NCBI RefSeq assembly: GCF_040253635.1
Contig: NZ_JBEJGX010000003.1
Coordinates: 310,001 to 374,000, forward strand
DNA: 64,000 nucleotides
Direction: 5' to 3'
From: Streptomyces sp. Edi2
GTDB taxonomy: Bacteria > Actinomycetota > Actinomycetes > Streptomycetales > Streptomycetaceae
Below the pieces are notes generated by a model. It saw only the letters and a list, made by a program, of their open reading frames with translations. It ran no database searches and had not been told where the DNA came from. Below are positions 1-9,202 of the stretch, one piece after another. Numbering within the stretch: the stretch's first letter is position 1; every line of letters starts with the position of its first letter. Made by a program: the position numbers and the translations under genes.

Positions 1-658
1 TGAGCGCAATGGTGCTGGTCAGGACAAAGGCACCCAGACGATCAGCGCCGTGTGCGGAGCTCGATACGGGAAGCGGCACCCCGGACAGCAGCTTGACGCT
101 CAGGACCACGAATGCGGCACCCAGCACAAAGGTCATCACCGTTTGGAGCTGATGGAGCGCCTCGTAGCCGAAGACGCCGACGGCTCCCTGGAGCAGCAGG
201 ACCACCAGCGCGCCCAGCCAGAACGGCCAGCCGAGCAGCTGGGCCAGCGCCTCACCGCCGAAGAGGCCGATCAGCGCGTCCCAGGCGACGGAGGAGAGCC
301 ACTGCATGATGCCGGGCAGTGCCACACCACGGCCGAAGGCCAGCCGCGACAGCGGTAGCTGACCGGTCCCGGTCTGGCTGCCCCAGGTGCCGAGGTAGGC
401 GGCGGGCACCGCGCCGACGACGGTGCCGAGCACCATGGCCGTGAGAGCCGTCCAGAAGTCCAGCCCCAGGGAGATGCCCACGGTGCCGGAGAAGACTCCG
501 GTCATCGTGAGGTTGGGGGCGAACCACACGGTGAAAAGGCGGGCAGATTTGCCGTAACGGTTGCTTTCGGGCACCGGCTCGATACCGTGCCGCTCGACCG
601 CCAGGTCACCGGGATGGGCAGGCATCCGCCCTCGGAAGGCGGATTCTTCGATGGTCAT
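1..658 (-). CDS. NCS1-family purine/cytosine permease, 3' part missing
   Basis: Reading the minus strand from ATG at 658 gives an open frame of 219 codons that runs off the left edge. It begins MTIEESAFRGRMPAHPGDLA and continues with a hydrophilic N-terminus ending in ESNRYGKSARLF, then TVWFAPNLTMTGVFSGTVG and several hydrophobic helices. The aromatic FAPNL/TG pattern in helix 1, with GALPAAYLGTWG-like helix 2, is typical of the nucleobase:cation symporter-1 family (cytosine, purine, allantoin or thiamine uptake). The visible part corresponds to the first five or so of twelve membrane segments. The substrate cannot be told from this half. The next gene on this strand, at 859-2652, is unrelated. 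Confidence 0.8.
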   Translation of the reverse strand, partial: MTIEESAFRGRMPAHPGDLAVERHGIEPVPESNRYGKSARLFTVWFAPNLTMTGVFSGTVGISLGLDFWTALTAMVLGTVVGAVPAAYLGTWGSQTGTGQLPLSRLAFGRGVALPGIMQWLSSVAWDALIGLFGGEALAQLLGWPFWLGALVVLLLQGAVGVFGYEALHQLQTVMTFVLGAAFVVLSVKLLSGVPLPVSSSAHGADRLGAFVLTSTIAL

Positions 659-858
659 GACTCTCCAGGCTCAACGGATGCGCCGCCCTACGGTAGGCCG
701 GGCGGTCGGCCCACCCGTCACGGCCCCCTGACGCAGCCCCCTGGCACGGTGCCGCCGGCCATGGCTGGACGGAGGCATACGCCGTCCCAGGGGGCGGTCG
801 GTGATCACGACAATCCGAGAGACCCGATGGAGCGACCCGAGCGACCCGAGGTCAAGGA

Positions 859-2652
859 TCAGGGATAGGACACCACCGTCGACGGCACCGTCGAGGTGCC
901 CGAGGTGGGGGCGCCGACGCCGTTGATCACGTGCTCGTACTGCCCCTTGCCGCCGAGGGAGACCACGAGCAGATCGTGGAGCTTCACGCCCGGCTTCTCC
1001 GGGGCCTCGAAGCCGTGGTCCTGGCGGATGGTGGGATCCACGTTGTAGAAGCAGTAGCTGCCCAGGCCCCACCCTTCGTGCGTGGTCACCCCGTCGGCGA
1101 TCTTGTACGCGGCGTACCCCTTGGTGCTGCCGTTCTGCACCGCGGCCTGGTCGGGTGCGTCGTACGCCTTCTCATTCTGGAAGAAGACGGTGCGTCCCCG
1201 CTCACCGCGCCACTCCACGTCGTACTTGTTGAAGTGCTCGACGAAGAGCCCGGTCGCCAGGACGTCATCGCCGTTGACCCGGACCCCGTAGTCGGCCCGG
1301 TTGGTCTCCCAGCCCACACCGTCCCCGTGGTCGGCACGCCAGACCCAGGTGTGGTCGACGATGGTGTGGTGGCTGTTGATCACCATGCTGGTGGTCGCCT
1401 TGCCGGCGCCCGCCCCGCCGATCCGGATGAAGACGTCCTGCACCGTGGTCGGATTGGCGGCGTGGTCTGCAAAAGCGCCCTCGGGGCCGACCTCCAGCAG
1501 CGTGGTGGAGTTGACCGGTCCGGCATCGATCAGGAATCCGGCGAGCCGCACACCGTCGACGTCGGCGACCTTCACGGCCGTGACACCGTTGTCCGGAACG
1601 AGGGTCGCATACCCCAGCCCCAGGACCACGGTGTTCGGGCGCTGGACGTCTATCGGCCGGTCGAGGTGATAAATCCCGGGCGTGAGAAGCACGTTGAGGC
1701 CCTGCGCCAGCGCGGCGTTGAGGGTCGCCGCGGCCACGCCGGGCCTGGCCACATAGAACTGTCCGAGCGGCAGGGACCGGCCTCGTGGTGTGCCGCTTCC
1801 CCAGGTGGTGCCGCGCGCGTTGGTGCGCTGATCGGGCAGGAAGACCCGGTAGTCGGCCCCGTCGAGGTAGAGGAACGGCTTTTCGCGGGAGACCGGGGTG
1901 GTGTCGAGAGTGGTGTACGGGGGGTTGGGGAAGCTCTGCGCGGGGGCTCCCTCGACCCCCGAGAACACCATGTTCCACACGGCGTTGTTCCAGCCGCCCA
2001 CGGAACTGTCGCGGCTGTACCACTGCTGCTGGGAGTACGGGCTCACCGTGCCGTCGATGCGGCTGTCGGCGATATAGCCGCCGCTGGCCCAGCCGTAGCC
2101 GTCGGGTGCCAGGTTCAGCCCGCCCTTGACGTGCATCCGCCGGAACGGGGCCGCCTGGGCCACCGCCCACCGGTTGGTGCCGTTGGCGGGGCGCAGCGCG
2201 AGGTTTTCCGCCGAGCGCCAGAAGTTTTGCGTGGCATTGCCGTTGAACCAGCCGGCGTCGACGGTCACATCACCGTTGAAGGTGGTGTCGTCGGGTGACA
2301 GCCCGAGGCCCGCGATGGAGGTGTAGAAGCCGAGCTGGGCGTTCAGCCCGTTGTAGGTGCCGGGTTTGAAGAGGAGTTGGTACCTCCCGTCGCCGAACTG
2401 GGCCGACTCCTGCCGCCGGAAGATCTCGTCGAGCTTCCCCTGGATGTCGGGCGTGGCGGGATCGAAGACCAGCACGTAGGGGCCGAGGTCGCCGCCGCCC
2501 GGCAGCCCCGCGGCGGCCGGCGCCGCGGACGCCCGGGAGGAAAGGACCGGCAGGCTCGCGGCGGGGAGCGCGGCTGCCATCGCGGCCAGGACTCCGCGGC
2601 GTGAGGGTCTTGGCGCGGGGGACGCCGTGGCGTCGGTGGGGGGTGTGGGCAT
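859..2652 (-). CDS. Secreted right-handed beta-helix protein with Tat-type signal
   Basis: This is a 597-residue protein. Residues 17-45 form a twin-arginine-like export signal (RPSRRGVLAAMAAALPAA) followed by ASAAPAAA, so it should be secreted. The rest has short beta-strand-rich repeats with Asn/Gly/Val ladders (for example VINSHHTIVDHTWVWRADHG and DVLATGLFVEHFNKYDVEW), as in pectate-lyase-like parallel beta-helix folds. Homologues are often labelled coagulation factor 5/8-type or adenylyl cyclase protein in Streptomyces, but I see no F5/8 or cyclase motif, so those names are probably inherited errors. A polysaccharide-binding or polysaccharide-cleaving role is an inference. The start is the ATG followed directly by the Tat region. 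The 5' flank (2653-2730) contains AGGAG-like sequence. Confidence 0.75.
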   Translation of the reverse strand: MPTPPTDATASPAPRPSRRGVLAAMAAALPAASLPVLSSRASAAPAAAGLPGGGDLGPYVLVFDPATPDIQGKLDEIFRRQESAQFGDGRYQLLFKPGTYNGLNAQLGFYTSIAGLGLSPDDTTFNGDVTVDAGWFNGNATQNFWRSAENLALRPANGTNRWAVAQAAPFRRMHVKGGLNLAPDGYGWASGGYIADSRIDGTVSPYSQQQWYSRDSSVGGWNNAVWNMVFSGVEGAPAQSFPNPPYTTLDTTPVSREKPFLYLDGADYRVFLPDQRTNARGTTWGSGTPRGRSLPLGQFYVARPGVAAATLNAALAQGLNVLLTPGIYHLDRPIDVQRPNTVVLGLGYATLVPDNGVTAVKVADVDGVRLAGFLIDAGPVNSTTLLEVGPEGAFADHAANPTTVQDVFIRIGGAGAGKATTSMVINSHHTIVDHTWVWRADHGDGVGWETNRADYGVRVNGDDVLATGLFVEHFNKYDVEWRGERGRTVFFQNEKAYDAPDQAAVQNGSTKGYAAYKIADGVTTHEGWGLGSYCFYNVDPTIRQDHGFEAPEKPGVKLHDLLVVSLGGKGQYEHVINGVGAPTSGTSTVPSTVVSYP

Positions 2653-2916
2653 AGCGGCTCTCCTGATTCAGGAAGTGAACGAGTGATGTTCATGGGAGCG
2701 CTCTCCTGCCCGATGCATGTTCATTGCATGGGAACGGTGCGTCAAGCCTTCCGTCGGAATCCGGCGTCTCACTCCTGACGCCACATCAAATAACAGCCAC
2801 TTTGGGCATGTTGCTGCCGCACTGGGCCGAACCGGGGCCCGTCGGACACACGCCCTCCGTGTTCAGTAAATGTCGACGGAACGTGCAGCGGCGGGGTGTG
2901 CGCACACTGCGGGGTC

Positions 2917-3233
2917 ATGCCCATGCCACAGATTTCCCCGGCTCCGGACGCCACCGTGGTGCGCGGCGCACGAAGCAGTACTCCATCGAACTGTGCCCCC
3001 GCGGCCCGATCGATGACCGTGATCCGGTGCTGTGGGCCCTGGTCCGGGACGAGGAGCCGGCCGCCTCCGGTCTGCCACGGCTGCGCTACCGGCTCCCGCT
3101 GCCGGCCGGCAGCCAGGACAAGGTGACAGCGGCGATCCGCCAGTACCTCGCGCCGCACCTGTGGTGGGGCGAGGAACAGCGCGAGCCCGGCCACCTCGGC
3201 CGCCCGGACGTCAGCCGACGCCCCAGGTCCTGA
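2917..3233 (+). pseudogene. Short hypothetical gene, apparently frameshifted
   Basis: Two overlapping frames each look coding. From ATG 2917 the frame reads MPMPQISPAPDATVVRGAR. Near 2975 coding bias moves to the next frame, which continues KQYSIELCPRGPIDDRDPV and ends at 3233 with strong G/C third positions. Joined, they would give a polar protein of about 105 residues. Either a one-base indel has broken the gene, or the real start is an unusual internal codon. No domain is recognised. It is convergent with the GH15 gene at 3300-5135. Confidence 0.35.
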
Positions 3234-3299
3234 ACGATCCTCAGATCCTGGGCGACCGTGCCGCTCCGCTGCGTGCCGCCCGCCGGGTTGTGCGGTGCG

Positions 3300-5135
3300 T
3301 CAGCCCAGGGCCCGGTCAAGGTTGAACGCGGCGCTGATGAGGCCGAGATGGGTGAAAGCCTGGGGGAAGTTGCCGATCTGTTCGCCGGTGTGGCCGATCT
3401 CTTCGGCGTACAGACCGAGGTGGTTGGCGTAGGTGAGCATCTTCTCGAAGGCGAGCCGGGCCTCGTCCACCCGGCCGGCGCGGGACAGCGCCTCGACATA
3501 CCAGAACGAGCAGATCGAGAAGGTGCCCTCCTCGCCCCGTAGCCCGTCGGGGCTCCGGCGGGGGTCATAGCGGTAGACCAGGGAGTCGGACACCAGCTCC
3601 TCCCCCAGCGCATCGAGAGTGGAGAGCCACTTCGGGTCGGTGGGAGAGATGAACTTGGCCAGCGGCATCATCAGGACGGACGCGTCGAGGACTTCGTCGC
3701 CTTCGTGCTGGACGAATGCCTGTCGCCTGCTCGACCAGCCGCACTCCATGATCCGCCGGTAGATCGCGTCGCGGGCATGCGCCCACCGGGGCATATCCGC
3801 CGGCAGACCCCGATGGGTGGCGATGCGGATCGCGCGCTCGATCGCCACCCAGCACATCAGCTGCGAGTACAGAAAGCGCTGAGATTTGCTGCGCGTCTCC
3901 CAAATGCCTTCGTCCGGCTGGTCCCAGTGGTCGCAGACCCAGTTGACCAGGGTGCCGACGGTGGCCCAGTGCCCGCTGTGCAGCGGCTCCCCCCATTTGT
4001 CGTAGAGGTAGAGCGAGTCGATGAGGGCCCCGTAGATGTCCAGTTGGAGCTGGTGGACGGCCTCGTTGCCGATCCGGACGGGCGAGGAGCCCAGATGCCC
4101 TTCCCAGTGGAGGAGTTCTTCCTCGGGGAGTTCGCTGCGGCCGTCGATGCCGTACATGATCTGCAGCGGACCATCGGAACCGTCGTTGAGGGCGACGTTC
4201 TCCGACAGGAAGTGCACAAAGGCCTTGGCCTCATCGGTGAAGCCCAGTCTGAGCAGTGCGTAAATACAGAACGCGGCGTCCCTCACCCAGGCATAGCGGT
4301 AGTCCCAGTTGCGCTCGCCGCCTACCTGTTCGGGCAGGCTGGTGGTGGGAGCGGCCACGATGGCGCCGGTCGGGGCGTACGTGAGGAGCTTGAGGGTGAG
4401 CGCGGAGCGGTGCACCATCTCCCGCCAGCGCCCTCGGTAGCGGGAGCGCGACAGCCAGGTGCGCCAATACCGCACCGTGGCACCGAACAGGTCTTCCGCC
4501 TCCGCCAGCGGGCAGGCCCGCGGCTCCACCCCGCCGCCGATCCGGTCGAGCGCGAAGACGGCGGCCTCCCCCTCGCCCAGCAGGAACGAGGACGTGGCGT
4601 CCGGGCCGTCGATCTCGACCGGAACGCTGGAGGTCAGCGCCAGAGAGAGATCCGGGGACTCGAATACGGTCTGGCCCTGCCGCGCGCTCACGGTGTGCGT
4701 ACTGCGCCCGTAGTCGAAGCGGGGGGCCACCCGTGCGGTGAACGGCAGGGCCCCGCGCACACAGAGCACCCGACGGATCAGCCGGTGGCGGTCCGCCTCT
4801 TGGGAGTCGCCGACGATCGGCATGAAGTCCTGAACCTCGCCGACGCCGTGGTCCGCAAAGAACCGCGTGATCAGGATGTTGGTGTCGGGAAAGTAGAACT
4901 GCTTCGTCCGGGCGGGAACGTCCGGGGCCAGTTCGAAGGCTCCGCCCCGGTCGGCGTCGAGGATCGCCGCGAAGACACTGGGGGCGTCGAAGCGCGCGCA
5001 GCAGTACCAGTCGATGGTGCCGTTGGTACCGACGAGTGCGGCCGTACGCATGTCCCCGATCAGGCCGTGCTCGGCGATGGGGGTGTAGCGGAGTGCGTCC
5101 GCCTTGCTGGGGCGGAGGCTCACGGCGGCGGTCAT
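3300..5135 (-). CDS. Glycoside hydrolase family 15 (glucoamylase/trehalase-like)
   Basis: A 611-residue cytosolic protein with no signal peptide. The N-terminal beta-sandwich begins YTPIAEHGLIGDMRTAALVG and contains GTIDWYCCARFDAPSVFAAI, the standard opening of bacterial GH15 proteins. The (alpha/alpha)6 barrel follows, with NWDYRYAWVRDAAF, the general acid region DQPDEGIWE and the C-terminal catalytic-base region EEIGHTGEQIGNFPQAFTHL. Length and motifs fit the intracellular glucoamylase or trehalase subgroup common in actinobacteria. It would release glucose from alpha-linked oligosaccharides or trehalose. Which substrate is used cannot be decided from sequence alone. It stands alone and is not in an operon with its neighbours. 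Confidence 0.9.
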   Translation of the reverse strand: MTAAVSLRPSKADALRYTPIAEHGLIGDMRTAALVGTNGTIDWYCCARFDAPSVFAAILDADRGGAFELAPDVPARTKQFYFPDTNILITRFFADHGVGEVQDFMPIVGDSQEADRHRLIRRVLCVRGALPFTARVAPRFDYGRSTHTVSARQGQTVFESPDLSLALTSSVPVEIDGPDATSSFLLGEGEAAVFALDRIGGGVEPRACPLAEAEDLFGATVRYWRTWLSRSRYRGRWREMVHRSALTLKLLTYAPTGAIVAAPTTSLPEQVGGERNWDYRYAWVRDAAFCIYALLRLGFTDEAKAFVHFLSENVALNDGSDGPLQIMYGIDGRSELPEEELLHWEGHLGSSPVRIGNEAVHQLQLDIYGALIDSLYLYDKWGEPLHSGHWATVGTLVNWVCDHWDQPDEGIWETRSKSQRFLYSQLMCWVAIERAIRIATHRGLPADMPRWAHARDAIYRRIMECGWSSRRQAFVQHEGDEVLDASVLMMPLAKFISPTDPKWLSTLDALGEELVSDSLVYRYDPRRSPDGLRGEEGTFSICSFWYVEALSRAGRVDEARLAFEKMLTYANHLGLYAEEIGHTGEQIGNFPQAFTHLGLISAAFNLDRALG

Positions 5136-5464
5136 CCGACCTCCCCGGACGGGGGCTGCAGGAGCAGTGGATTCAGGTTACCTCCGTGCCGTCGCGGGCG
5201 GCGAGCGAGCGGTGTGCGCCCGGGACCGACTGCCGGGCTGTCACCGTGCGTGATCCCTACTCACAGAGGGAGTCGGCAAGGCTGCTTCCGCCGGCCACCG
5301 TCCCGGGCCTGGCTGCCTCGACCGCGGCCGCCGCGAGGTCTCCTGGCAGGCAGCGGGAATTCCGGCCCGGCCTCTCGCGCTGCGCCCCTCCGCCGTAGGA
5401 CGATGACACGCTCGCCTCGCGCCTGCCCCGTTCCGTACGCCATGCCCTGGGAAGGACCCGGATC

Positions 5465-6433
5465 ATGAGCAGACCGACTGCTGCACACGGCCGCCTCGCC
5501 CTCTGGCTCACCACCCTGCTCCTCGGAATGTCGCTCGCCCTCGCGCCCGGGCCCCTCGCTCACGCAGCGGGTGCGCCGGACGGCCCCGCTCACCCTGCCG
5601 CGTCGGCCGGCGCCTACTGGACCCCGCAGCGGATGCGGGCCGCACAGCCCGCCGTGGCCACCAGGAGTGGAACCGCGCCGCGCCCGGCAGCGGGCACCAC
5701 TCCGCCGAGCCACCCGTTCGACGGCCTCCCCCAGGTGGGAACCTTCTTCTGGACGGACGGCAGCAACACCGGGCGGTTCTGCGGCGGCACGGTCGTGCGC
5801 AGCCCGCATCGCGACCTCGTGGTCAGTGCCGCACACTGTCTGCGCTCCCCCGACCCGAAGCGGCACCTCTCGTTCGTGCCGCAGTACCACGACGGGCTCA
5901 CGCCGCACGGGATCTACCCCGTCGACCGCATCTACCTCGACCAGCGGTACTACGACCTCGGAACCGACGCGGGGGCCCGCTGGGACTTCGCGGTCGTGCG
6001 ACTGGGGGCGAGGAGCGACGGGCGGGAGGCGGAGGACGTGGCCGGCGGCTTCGACCTGCTCCCGTACCCGGGGTACGACCACCGGAAGGTACGGCTCATC
6101 GGCTACCCCGGCAACAACGACACCAGCCACCCCAAACCCCTCGACTGCACCTCCTCCACACACCGCTACACCAGCACCGACCCAGCCGCCCCCGGGGACT
6201 TCCTGGAGATCGCCTGCGCGGGCTACATCGGCGGCACCTCCGGCGGGCCGTTCCTGGTACGGGACTTCACCGGCTACGCCCTGATCGGCGTCATCGGCGG
6301 CTACCACACCGGCGGCGACTTCCCGGACGTCTCCTACAGCTCCTACTTCACGGCGGACACCCTGGCGCTCTATGCGCACGCGGTGCACGGCGATCCGCCT
6401 GCCGCACCGCGCCAGGATCCGCCGTCGAAGTGA
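5465..6433 (+). CDS. Secreted trypsin-like serine protease
   Basis: A 322-residue protein that starts at an ATG with AAGGA about 8 bases upstream. Residues 1-36 are a Sec signal peptide with a long hydrophobic core (WLTTLLLGMSLALAPG) and an AHAA cleavage region. A proline-rich propeptide-like stretch follows. The S1 catalytic triad is visible: VVSAAHCL (His), the WDFAVVRL region (Asp) and GGTSGGPFLV (Ser). The charge-relay spacing fits the chymotrypsin fold, close to V8/glutamyl-endopeptidase-like and trypsin-like proteins of Streptomyces. It is probably an extracellular protease. Substrate specificity is not predictable here. Confidence 0.88.
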   Translation: MSRPTAAHGRLALWLTTLLLGMSLALAPGPLAHAAGAPDGPAHPAASAGAYWTPQRMRAAQPAVATRSGTAPRPAAGTTPPSHPFDGLPQVGTFFWTDGSNTGRFCGGTVVRSPHRDLVVSAAHCLRSPDPKRHLSFVPQYHDGLTPHGIYPVDRIYLDQRYYDLGTDAGARWDFAVVRLGARSDGREAEDVAGGFDLLPYPGYDHRKVRLIGYPGNNDTSHPKPLDCTSSTHRYTSTDPAAPGDFLEIACAGYIGGTSGGPFLVRDFTGYALIGVIGGYHTGGDFPDVSYSSYFTADTLALYAHAVHGDPPAAPRQDPPSK

Positions 6434-6496
6434 TCGTGGACCTCTCCGGGCATTTCCTCGGGCCCGGTGAATGTCAGCCTTGATGTGAGCGTTCAC

Positions 6497-6544
6497 GTCC
6501 GCGTTAATGTCCGCGTTGAGGTCCGCTTTAGGGTCCGCGTCAGG
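6497..6544. repeat. Four 12-bp tandem repeats
   Basis: Four imperfect units of GTCCGCGTTAAT-like sequence start at 6497, 6509, 6521 and 6533, just before the potassium-channel gene. They contain no reading frame of interest. Confidence 0.8.
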
Positions 6545-6599
6545 TCAGCGATGGCTCAGGGCTGGTTTCCACCAGACCCGCAGTGGAAGGTGACGCCCG

Positions 6600-7097
6600 G
6601 TGGTGCCGTCGTTTCTCTTGTCCGTGCTGAACCGCCTCTTCGGCAATGAATCGTGGCGTCGGCTTCATGCACAGGCGGCGCTCTGGGTCACGCTGGCCAT
6701 GACCGCGGTACTTCTCGGCGGTGCCACTCTGGTCGTGGTCGCCGAATCCGGTGCGCCGCACGCCAATATCACGTCTTACCCGAGGGCATTGTGGTGGTCG
6801 ATCGAGACGGCGACCACCGTGGGGTACGGGGATTTCTATCCGGTCACCCTGTGGGGCCGCGTCATTGCTTCGCTCCTGATGCTCAGCGCCATTACGGCGT
6901 TCGGGGTCATCACGGCCGCCCTCGCCACCTGGTTCGTCGGGCGCGCGGAGCAGGACGTGATCCGCATGGGCAAGGCGGTGGGGAATTATGCACGCGAGGA
7001 CGCGGAAGCGCTCCGCTCGGAACTGCATACGCTGCACACGCGCTTCGACCACGTCGAGAACCTGATCCGGGACAAAGGCTCCCACTCCCCCTCTTGA
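6600..7097 (+). CDS. KcsA-like two-helix potassium channel
   Basis: A 165-residue membrane protein. Transmembrane helix 1 lies at about residues 28-50 (LWVTLAMTAVLLGGATLVVV), the pore helix and filter follow (WWSIETATTVGYGDFYPVT), and helix 2 is at about residues 84-110. The TVGYGD signature is the K+ selectivity filter and is nearly identical to that of KcsA. The C-terminal part (RAEQDVIRMGKAV onward) is charged and helical, like the KcsA cytoplasmic bundle. It should assemble as a tetramer and conduct K+. The GTG start at 6600 has GGAAGG about 9 bases upstream. It is monocistronic. Confidence 0.92.
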   Translation: MVPSFLLSVLNRLFGNESWRRLHAQAALWVTLAMTAVLLGGATLVVVAESGAPHANITSYPRALWWSIETATTVGYGDFYPVTLWGRVIASLLMLSAITAFGVITAALATWFVGRAEQDVIRMGKAVGNYAREDAEALRSELHTLHTRFDHVENLIRDKGSHSPS

Positions 7098-7134
7098 CCG
7101 AGGGGCGTTGCGGCCCCCATGCCGCGGTCCATGG

Positions 7135-7929
7135 CTATACCGAGGCGAGGAAGCCCCGGACCGCGTCCGCAAAGCCGACCGGGTCGTTGGCGTACAAGAA
7201 GTGGTCCGTCCCCAGTTCGACGACCCGTGTGCCGGGCCGCCGAGCGGCCATCTGTGCTGCCTGCTCCTCCGAAAGCACGCCGCCTTCGGTGCCGCGTATC
7301 AGCAGCGCCGGGCAGGTGGAGCGGGTCCAGTCGGCCCAGTGGTCGCCGTGGACCCGTTCCTCGGATTCGTAGATGTCCTTGGGGTGGAAGTGCAGGCCCC
7401 AAGTTCCCTCCGGCCGCTCGCGAACGGCCGATTCGAGGAAGGGGGCGAACGGTCCCAGCCGCGCCACGAAGGCCTCCCGGCTGGGGCAGGTGTCCTCCGG
7501 AAGGTTCAGCACGAACGCCAGCGGGTTGCTGCCGTCCAGGCCGAGCTCGGCACAGCCCTCGCCGTTGACCAGCGCGGTCACGCGCTCGGGGTGGCGGGCG
7601 GCGAACTGGTAGGCGTTGATCGCGCCCAGCGAGTGGCCGAGGAGGGCCGCGCGGTCCAGTCCCAGGTGGTCCATGAGGGCTTCCAGGTCGGCGAGGTAGC
7701 CCTCCCGGCTGTAGTCGGCCGCCCGGTCGGAATCGCCGTGGCCGCGCTGGTCGGGTGCGATGACCCGCCAGTCCGGGGCGAGGCGGGCGGCGAGATCGGC
7801 GTACGACATGCCCTCGGACATGTGTCCGTGCAGGGCGAGCAGCGGGCGGCCCGGTCCGCCGAAGTCCACCCAGGACAAGGTGCGACCGTCGAGGGTGAGC
7901 GCGGAACGCCTGGCGTCGTCGGTGTTCAT
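7135..7929 (-). CDS. Alpha/beta-hydrolase
   Basis: A 264-residue soluble protein. I chose the ATG at 7929 (MNTDDARRSALTLDGRTLSW) because the upstream extension is not family-like. LLALHGHMSEGMSYADLA is the oxyanion-hole region, DQRGHGDSD is the following loop, the nucleophile elbow is GHSLGA, and the C-terminal His is in TDHFLYANDP. This arrangement matches the haloperoxidase/esterase/epoxide-hydrolase-like branch of the fold. The substrate is unknown. It is convergent with the channel gene. Confidence 0.88.
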   Translation of the reverse strand: MNTDDARRSALTLDGRTLSWVDFGGPGRPLLALHGHMSEGMSYADLAARLAPDWRVIAPDQRGHGDSDRAADYSREGYLADLEALMDHLGLDRAALLGHSLGAINAYQFAARHPERVTALVNGEGCAELGLDGSNPLAFVLNLPEDTCPSREAFVARLGPFAPFLESAVRERPEGTWGLHFHPKDIYESEERVHGDHWADWTRSTCPALLIRGTEGGVLSEEQAAQMAARRPGTRVVELGTDHFLYANDPVGFADAVRGFLASV

Positions 7930-8145
7930 GGGGTCACCGTAGACGGCATCTATACGGGCGTACAAGACGCTTGTTCAAGACAGTCGTATGAACCTCAATG
8001 CCATGCGGTCGACCACCCGCCTGACGAGAGAGAGGCGCCTCGAACTCCACAAAGGTGTGCTCTCGTTGAGCTACACCTCATCTGCTGGAACTGCCTCACA
8101 GAGGCCGCATCGTGATCGCGTACGGGCCCTAAGCTGGTGGCCGTG

Positions 8146-8478
8146 ATGGATTCCGCCGATGTCCGCCGTATCGCCCTTTCCCTGCCCGAAACGGTGGAGA
8201 AGGTGGCCTGGGAGATGCCCACCTTCCGGGTCGCCGGAAAGATGTTCCTCACGATTCCCGACGATGAGACCTCGTTCGCCGTGCGATGCCCGAGGCACGA
8301 GCGGGAAGAGTTGATTGCCGCGGAGCCGGCGAAGTTCTGGGTACCGCCGCACGAAGCCGGCTCCGCCTGGGTGAGGGTACGGCTGGCCGCATTGGAGGAC
8401 ATCGACGAGCTGCGGGACATCCTCGTGGACTCCTGGAAGCAAGCAGCTCCGACGCGGCTCGTGGATGCCTTTCCCTGA
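8146..8478 (+). CDS. MmcQ/YjbR family protein
   Basis: A small protein of about 110 residues starting MDSADVRRIALSLPETVEKV. Family features are ALSLPETVEKVAWEMPTFRV near the N-terminus, the central FAVRCPRHEREELI, and the C-terminal VRLAALEDIDELRDILVDSW. MmcQ/YjbR proteins have a CyaY-like fold and an uncertain, possibly DNA-linked function. An in-frame GTG at 8137 would add three residues; no clear ribosome site decides between them. Confidence 0.8.
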   Translation: MDSADVRRIALSLPETVEKVAWEMPTFRVAGKMFLTIPDDETSFAVRCPRHEREELIAAEPAKFWVPPHEAGSAWVRVRLAALEDIDELRDILVDSWKQAAPTRLVDAFP

Positions 8479-8651
8479 ACGGACTGAGTCGGCCCGCCCT
8501 GCTGAGCGGGCATATCCTGCCGATTCGGCATGCCCTGAAAATAATGCGCCCTGCACGCACGCAATGTGAGCGATGACGTTCAGACAGGGCATCGCCAGGC
8601 CAACGCCGCTCGGCTCACGTCATCGGACGAGGGCCGTCAGCAAGGCCCTCC

Positions 8652-8822
8652 TCACGGGCGGCGGCGCAGGTCGCTCCAGTCCAGTGCCTGGGACGCCGTC
8701 TGCTGGGAACGCTCGGCGGCCTCGCGGGCTTCGGCGAGGATGTCTCCGTGCTCCTCGACGAGCTCTTCGTAGATGGGTGTAGGGCTGGAGGTGTGCGTGG
8801 AAGTGTGCGTGGAGATGGTCAT
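8652..8822 (-). CDS. Small hypothetical protein (56 aa)
   Basis: A short frame starting MTISTHTSTHTSSPTPIYEE, with a purine-rich GGGAACGGGAC stretch ahead of the ATG. The N-terminus is a Ser/Thr/His repeat; the rest (ELVEEHGDILAEAREAAERS) is acidic and helical, ending DWSDLRRRP. It has no Cys and no signal peptide. I do not recognise it. The frame stays open upstream of 8822, but that part has poor codon bias. Its general shape is that of a small helical regulatory or peptide-precursor protein, but nothing proves this. Confidence 0.5.
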   Translation of the reverse strand: MTISTHTSTHTSSPTPIYEELVEEHGDILAEAREAAERSQQTASQALDWSDLRRRP

Positions 8823-9202
8823 GTCGGTGTCCCGTTCCCTTGAGATTCTGTGACTGCGGCTTGATGGCTTCTCGCCGCCCTGGGAAGTAGGGAGCACCAC
8901 AGTTGCATAGTCGGTGCACAAAGGGAGGTTTTCCCCACTCGTCCGCCGCTCCCCCGCGCGGGCGCTGGACATCGTGTCATGAGCGCGGCGAGCACGCAAA
9001 GATCATCCCAGAGCCCGAGACCCTGGGCGGTTCGCTCCCCCAACCGCAGGTGAGGGGACACTTCTCGTCAAGGACCGACGCCCGCCCGGCCCGCCGGTGT
9101 GCGTCACCTCACGCGCTCCGCCCCTGGCGAGCGCGTCGGCAGCAGCCGGTCATCGTCGTCGCTCTCGGCACACATCAGCTCGGCACAGTGGGAGGAGACC
9201 TT

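Noticed and set aside
931..2298. A long open frame of 455 codons opposite the beta-helix gene
   Set aside because: It is the shadow of the minus-strand gene. Its predicted protein is Val/Gly/Arg-rich without any domain, and GC skew at codon positions fits the other strand.
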